From Nocardioides sp. SR21 (lineage in GTDB: Bacteria > Actinomycetota > Actinomycetes > Propionibacteriales > Nocardioidaceae): a stretch of DNA of 64,000 bases. Location: contig NZ_JAKWJR010000005.1 of the NCBI RefSeq assembly GCF_022761125.1, forward strand, positions 334,889 through 398,888. The letters are read 5' to 3'. The position numbers and the translations under genes are program-made. The notes beneath the pieces were generated by a model. It made no database searches and was not told where the DNA came from. It saw only the letters and a program-made list of their open reading frames with translations. This document shows, piece after piece, positions 60,804-64,000 of the stretch. Position 1 is the stretch's first letter. The number at the start of each line of letters is the position of its first letter.

Positions 60804-61999
60804 TGCTCGCGGGCGCGCTGCTCCCGCTCGCCCTGGTGTCACCCGCGTCCGCCGAGACCACCGGGTCACCGTGCACGGGCGTGAGCCCGGGGCAGACCGT
60901 GGTGCCGGTCGACGGACCCAGCGAGCCGCTGGTCACCCTCGGGATCGCCGACCTCCAGGACCGCGTGCCGGCCCTCGGCGCCGGTCGGAACGTCGCGGTC
61001 GTCGACTCCGGCGTGTACGACGGCGCCCGGCTCGACGTGCTGGCGAGCGAGTCGTTCACGGGGAGCCGCGAGCTGCTGGACGGTCACGGCACCGCCGTCG
61101 CCGGCGTGATCGCGGGGCAGCCGCGCGAGGAGGGGCAGGCCGTCGGCATCGCGCCGCGCGCGAGGATCATCGACGTCCGGGTGTACGACGAGGCCGGCGA
61201 CGGCCTCGACCCGGACCGCGTCGCGGCCGGGCTGAACTGGGTCGCCGACAACGCGAAGCGCTACGACATCGCCGTCGCCAACGTCTCGCTCGCGTTCGAC
61301 CGCGACGTCCCGGCGATCGAGCGCGCGGTGCGGCGGCTGTGGAACCGCGACGTCGTCGTGGTGGCGTCGTCCGGCAACCGGCCCACCGAGGAGGGGGAGC
61401 CCGGCCTCCCCGAGCTCGCGGCGCCGATGAAGCCGGGGGAGGACGCCGAGGGGCTGTTCCGCCCCGCGGCGTACCCGCACGTCCTCGCGGTCAACGCGAG
61501 CGGCCGCCCGGGCGAGGACGTCACGCAGTTCGTCGTCCAGAACTCCGACACCGACCTGGCCGCGCCCACGTTCGGGCTGGTGTCGCTCGCGGTGACCGGT
61601 GACTACTGCGTGATCGACGAGATCGCGACCTCGTGGTCGGCGGCCGTCGTCAGCGGCGTGGTCTCGCTGTTGCGCTCGGCGTACCCGAAGGACACCGCCG
61701 CCCAGACCGTCGCCCGGCTGCTCGAGACCGCCAACGGCACCGCCGGCACCCGCACCCGGCTGACCGGGCACGGCGTCATCCAGCCGCTCGAGGCCCTCAC
61801 CCGCCCGCTCGCCCCCGCGTCCGACGGCACGCTCGCGTACGCCGCCGCCGACACCGACCAGCCGCGCGCCACCGCCCCCGAGCCCGCGGACGACCTGCTC
61901 GCCAGCACCCGCGACGACGCGGTGTGGTGGGGGCTGATCGGCGGCGGCGTGCTCGTGGTGGCGCTGCTGCTGCGGCCGGTCCTGTCGCGGCGCCGCTGA
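60794..61999 (+). CDS. mycP: Mycosin, ESX-linked subtilisin-like serine protease
   Basis: 401 residues from GTG 60794 (GTG 60800 and ATG 60803 also in frame). Signal peptide, then S8 protease domain with Asp in VAVVDSGVYD, His in DGHGTAVAGVIAG, oxyanion Asn in SSGN and Ser in ATSWSAAVVSG, where the usual G of GTS is Ala. A C-terminal membrane helix (WWGLIGGGVLVVALLL) and basic tail anchor it. Mycosins stabilise the ESX complex and cleave some substrates. It ends the operon; no eccE follows. Confidence 0.94.
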   Translation: MRVMLAGALLPLALVSPASAETTGSPCTGVSPGQTVVPVDGPSEPLVTLGIADLQDRVPALGAGRNVAVVDSGVYDGARLDVLASESFTGSRELLDGHGTAVAGVIAGQPREEGQAVGIAPRARIIDVRVYDEAGDGLDPDRVAAGLNWVADNAKRYDIAVANVSLAFDRDVPAIERAVRRLWNRDVVVVASSGNRPTEEGEPGLPELAAPMKPGEDAEGLFRPAAYPHVLAVNASGRPGEDVTQFVVQNSDTDLAAPTFGLVSLAVTGDYCVIDEIATSWSAAVVSGVVSLLRSAYPKDTAAQTVARLLETANGTAGTRTRLTGHGVIQPLEALTRPLAPASDGTLAYAAADTDQPRATAPEPADDLLASTRDDAVWWGLIGGGVLVVALLLRPVLSRRR

Positions 62000-62014
62000 G
62001 CGGATCTCGAAATG

Positions 62015-62290
62015 CACGAACGGCGCCGCACCTGCGTGCGACGCCGTTCCGTGTGGCGGAGGTAGGGGGATTCGAACCCTTCCCGAGATCGGGGGAGCGC
62101 TCTTGACCCAACCCGCGAACCACGAACGGCGCCGCACCTGCGTGCGACGCCGTTCCGTGTGGCGGAGGTAGGGGGATTCGAACCCTTCCCGAGATCGGGG
62201 GAGCGCTCTTGACCCAACCCGCGAACCACGAACGGCGCCGCACCTGCGTGCGACGCCGTTCCGTGTGGCGGAGGTAGGGGGATTCGAACC
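62015..62290. repeat. Tandem 106-base repeat: tRNA-Ser 3' fragments with terminator hairpins
   Basis: Units at 62015-62120 and 62121-62226 are almost identical; a third begins at 62227 and runs into the true tRNA-Ser(GGA). Each has a perfect hairpin (first at 62018-62049, arms GAACGGCG/CGCCGTTC and CGCAC/GTGCG) and, in minus-strand sense, the last 25 or so bases of the tRNA with CCA. The first two continue with a degenerate version of the anticodon side (TGACCCAACCCGCGAACC). Confidence 0.9.
62230..62261 (-). terminator. Terminator hairpin after tRNA-Ser(GGA)
   Basis: GAACGGCG-C-CGCAC-CTGC-GTGCG-A-CGCCGTTC: a 13-pair stem with one internal mismatch and a four-base loop, a few bases after the tRNA CCA end. 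Copies of the hairpin at 62018-62049 and 62124-62155 also lie after mycP. Confidence 0.75.
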
Positions 62291-62354
62291 CCCGAGGGCT
62301 ATTAACCCAACCCGCTTTCCAAGCGAGCGCCATAGGCCACTAGGCGATACCTCC
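62266..62354 (-). tRNA. tRNA-Ser(GGA)
   Basis: On the minus strand the acceptor stem GGAGGTA (5' end at 62354) pairs with TACCTCC; G73 and encoded CCA follow (62266-62268). The anticodon loop TTGGAAA carries GGA, reading UCC and UCU. A long variable arm and GGTTCGAATCC T-loop are typical of tRNA-Ser. Confidence 0.97.
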
Positions 62355-62422
62355 GCGGAGGAGGTTACCGGTCGGCGTACGGCGCCGTGAAATCGGCCGG
62401 GTGGGCGACCGAGGGGCCCGTC

Positions 62423-62451
62423 TTGGTCTGCTCCCGGCCCTCACCTAGACT
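62423..62451 (+). promoter_or_regulatory. Sigma-70-type promoter of the SRP RNA
   Basis: TTGGTC (62423-62428), 17-base spacer, TAGACT (62446-62451). The predicted start, about 62458, falls at the beginning of the SRP RNA helix. Confidence 0.65.
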
Positions 62452-62455
62452 TCGG

Positions 62456-62548
62456 GCCAACCCCCCGTGTGGCGGCACCTCGCCCAACTCCCCCAGGGCC
62501 GGAAGGCAGCAAGGGCAAGCGAGCTCTGTCGGGTGCGCGGGGGGCCTT
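62456..62548 (+). ncRNA. ffs: Signal recognition particle RNA, small bacterial type
   Basis: CCCCCCG (62461-62467) pairs with CGGGGGG (62538-62544) and encloses the domain IV core GGCCGGAAGGCAGCAAGGGC, including the GGAA tetraloop and the asymmetric internal loop bound by Ffh. About 90 bases, as in Actinobacteria, where ffs commonly precedes dnaX. Ends are approximate. Confidence 0.95.
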
Positions 62549-62577
62549 TGCATGTCCGGGTCCGGACAGCTGAAACC

Positions 62578-62634
62578 CGGGGTTACGGGACTACCCACCC
62601 CGTTCCGGCAGGGTGAGTAGTCCCCGAAACCCCG
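62578..62634 (+). other. Long inverted repeat between SRP RNA and dnaX
   Basis: CGGGGTT, GGGACTAC and CACCC pair in order with GGGTG, GTAGTCCC and AACCCCG around a ten-base loop (62601-62610), 20 base pairs with two small interruptions. No T-tract follows. It could terminate or stabilise the SRP transcript or shape the dnaX leader. Confidence 0.6.
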
Positions 62635-62696
62635 CGTTGCACGTGGTGCCGGCCGCCCCGCTACCGACTGTCGGGGGCTGTGGTTAGGGTTCATGC

Positions 62697-64000
62697 GTGG
62701 AGTCACCCCTCGCGCTGTACCGCCGCTACCGGCCCGAGACGTTCGCCGAGGTGATCGGTCAGGACCACGTCACGGAGCCGCTGCGGTCGGCGCTGGCCAA
62801 CAACCGGGTGAACCACGCCTACCTCTTCTCCGGCCCGCGCGGCTGCGGCAAGACCACGAGCGCGCGGATCCTGGCGCGGGCGCTCAACTGCGAGCGGGCG
62901 CCGATCGCCGACCCGTGCGGCGAGTGCGAGAGCTGCCGCGACCTGGCGCGCGGCGGTCCGGGGTCCATCGACGTGATCGAGATCGACGCCGCGTCGCACG
63001 GTGGTGTCGACGACGCGCGCGACCTGCGCGAGAAGGCGTTCTTCGCCCCGGTGAAGAGCAAGTACAAGGTCTACATCATCGACGAGGCGCACATGGTGAG
63101 CCCGCAGGGCTTCAACGCGCTGCTCAAGCTCGTCGAGGAGCCGCCGCCGCACCTGCGCTTCATCTTCGCGACCACCGAGCCGGACAAGGTGATCCCGACC
63201 ATCCGGTCGCGCACGCACCACTACCCGTTCCGGCTGATCCCGCCGCGGCTGCTCTCGTCCTACCTCTCCGACCTCTGCGAGCGCGAGGGCGTCTCGATCG
63301 ACCAGGCGGCGCTCCCGCTGGTGGTCCGCGCCGGCGCGGGCTCGGCCCGCGACACCCTGTCGGTGCTCGACCAGCTCCTCGGCGGCGCCGGCCCGGCCGG
63401 GGTCACCCACGAGCTCGCGACCGGACTGCTCGGCTACACGCCCGACACCCTGCTCGACGAGGTCGTCGACGCGTTCGCGGCCGGCGACGGCGCGGCGGTG
63501 TTCGGGGTCGTCGACAAGGTCGTCGAGACCGGCCAGGACCCGCGCCGCTTCACCGAGGACCTGCTCCGCCGCCTGCGCGACCTGGTGATCGTCGCCGCGG
63601 TGCCCGACGCCCCCGCGACCGGCCTGATCGACGTCTCGGAGGACCAGGGCGAGCGGCTGGTCGCCCAGGCCGCCCGCTTCGGCGCCGCCGAGCTGAGCCG
63701 CGCCGCCGACATCGCCGCGACCGGCCTGACCGAGATGCGTGGCGCGACCGCGCCCCGGCTGCTCCTCGAGCTGCTCTGCGCGCGGATCCTGCTGCCCGGC
63801 GCCGACCACGCCACCGACGGCGTGCTGGCCCGCCTCGACCGCCTCGAGAAGCGGCTCACGATCACGGGTACGCCGACGCCGACCGTCGCGGCCCCGCAGC
63901 CGCCCGCCCAGGACCGTCCGGCCCCACCGTCGTCGCGCCCGGCCGCCCCCGACCCGGCCGCCGAGCGGCCCGAGCGGCCCGAGCCGGCCGCCCCGCCCCC
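62697..64000 (+). CDS. dnaX: DNA polymerase III subunit gamma/tau, N-terminal part (3' end outside window)
   Basis: 434 residues are visible from GTG 62697, continuing past the window edge. ALYRRYRPETFAEVIGQDHV is the usual N-terminus. Walker A is SGPRGCGKTTSAR, zinc Cys residues lie in CERAPIADPCGECESC, Walker B is VYIIDEAHM and the SRC-like Arg motif is SRTHHYPF. Domain III follows, then from about residue 390 a Pro/Ala-rich linker begins. It is the clamp-loader motor of the replicase. Whether a shorter gamma form exists cannot be judged here. Confidence 0.96.
   Translation, partial: MESPLALYRRYRPETFAEVIGQDHVTEPLRSALANNRVNHAYLFSGPRGCGKTTSARILARALNCERAPIADPCGECESCRDLARGGPGSIDVIEIDAASHGGVDDARDLREKAFFAPVKSKYKVYIIDEAHMVSPQGFNALLKLVEEPPPHLRFIFATTEPDKVIPTIRSRTHHYPFRLIPPRLLSSYLSDLCEREGVSIDQAALPLVVRAGAGSARDTLSVLDQLLGGAGPAGVTHELATGLLGYTPDTLLDEVVDAFAAGDGAAVFGVVDKVVETGQDPRRFTEDLLRRLRDLVIVAAVPDAPATGLIDVSEDQGERLVAQAARFGAAELSRAADIAATGLTEMRGATAPRLLLELLCARILLPGADHATDGVLARLDRLEKRLTITGTPTPTVAAPQPPAQDRPAPPSSRPAAPDPAAERPERPEPAAPP

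Noticed and set aside
57717..60869. About 1050-codon open frame on the minus strand opposite eccD/eccB
   Set aside because: Low-complexity His/Asp/Arg-rich translation; the plus strand has clear EccD and EccB proteins with stop-start spacing.
62015..62290. Possible CRISPR array
   Set aside because: Only two full units of 106 bases, nearly identical throughout, with no unique spacers and no cas genes; explained by tRNA fragment duplication.
62015..62354. Integrated phage or ICE using tRNA-Ser as attachment site
   Set aside because: The tRNA 3' copies are only 106 bases apart, with no integrase, excisionase or cargo genes in between or nearby.

Overview
The window is high-GC actinobacterial DNA. 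Gene content suggests the family Nocardioidaceae, probably Nocardioides or a close relative: an SRP RNA directly upstream of dnaX, GTG/TTG starts, WXG100/ESX (type VII) secretion genes, KstR-like operators, an Arr protein, LacI-controlled sugar operons and many four-base ATGA/GTGA stop-start overlaps. The assignment is an inference from gene content and codon usage, not a database match.

Layout. 1-8.6 kb is housekeeping: a VIT/CCC1 metal transporter tail, a 2'-5' RNA ligase-like gene carrying an in-frame repeat, a small alarmone synthetase, a three-gene proton-translocating transhydrogenase (pntAA-pntAB-pntB), upp, and tadA with its actinobacterial partner. 8.6-18 kb holds a LysR gene, an F420-type oxidoreductase and a LacI-regulated operon: TRAP transporter (DctQ, DctM, DctP), quinate/shikimate dehydrogenase, a phosphotriesterase-like hydrolase and a 3-dehydroshikimate dehydratase fused to an HPPD-like domain. 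It should import shikimate- or quinate-like acids and convert them towards protocatechuate. 18-30.6 kb is a complete L-rhamnose locus: LacI repressor with visible operators, ABC importer, mutarotase, isomerase, aldolase/dehydrogenase fusion, kinase and an LldD2-type lactate dehydrogenase, so rhamnose can reach DHAP and pyruvate. Two spacers in this locus hold REP-like repeats.

30.6-40.4 kb is mixed: rifampin ADP-ribosyltransferase, secreted proteins, a MarR pair with two operators, tRNA-Ser(CGA), gamma carbonic anhydrase, a crotonase and a MoxR/VWA pair. 40.4-44.5 kb is a minus-strand module of two WXG-like proteins, two alpha/beta-hydrolase paralogs (one lacking its catalytic Ser and His) and an EspG-like protein, probably linked to the ESX system. 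44.5-51.7 kb has an aminotransferase, a flavoprotein and a redoxin sharing a KstR-like site, a K+/H+ antiporter, envelope-associated small proteins and a SnoaL-like protein under another KstR-like palindrome. 51.8-62 kb is the ESX core: eccC diverging from an eccD paralog, two esx genes, eccD, eccB and mycP. No eccE or eccA is present. 62-64 kb has tRNA-Ser(GGA) with two extra degenerate 3' copies, the SRP RNA and the 5' part of dnaX.

Two dispersed repeat families stand out: a ~97-bp element made of three palindromes (two copies 41 kb apart) and a REP-like family built on GTCGAG/GAGACC inverted repeats. The dominant impression is an ordinary chromosomal region with an ESX system, two well-defined catabolic operons and unusual repeat activity.
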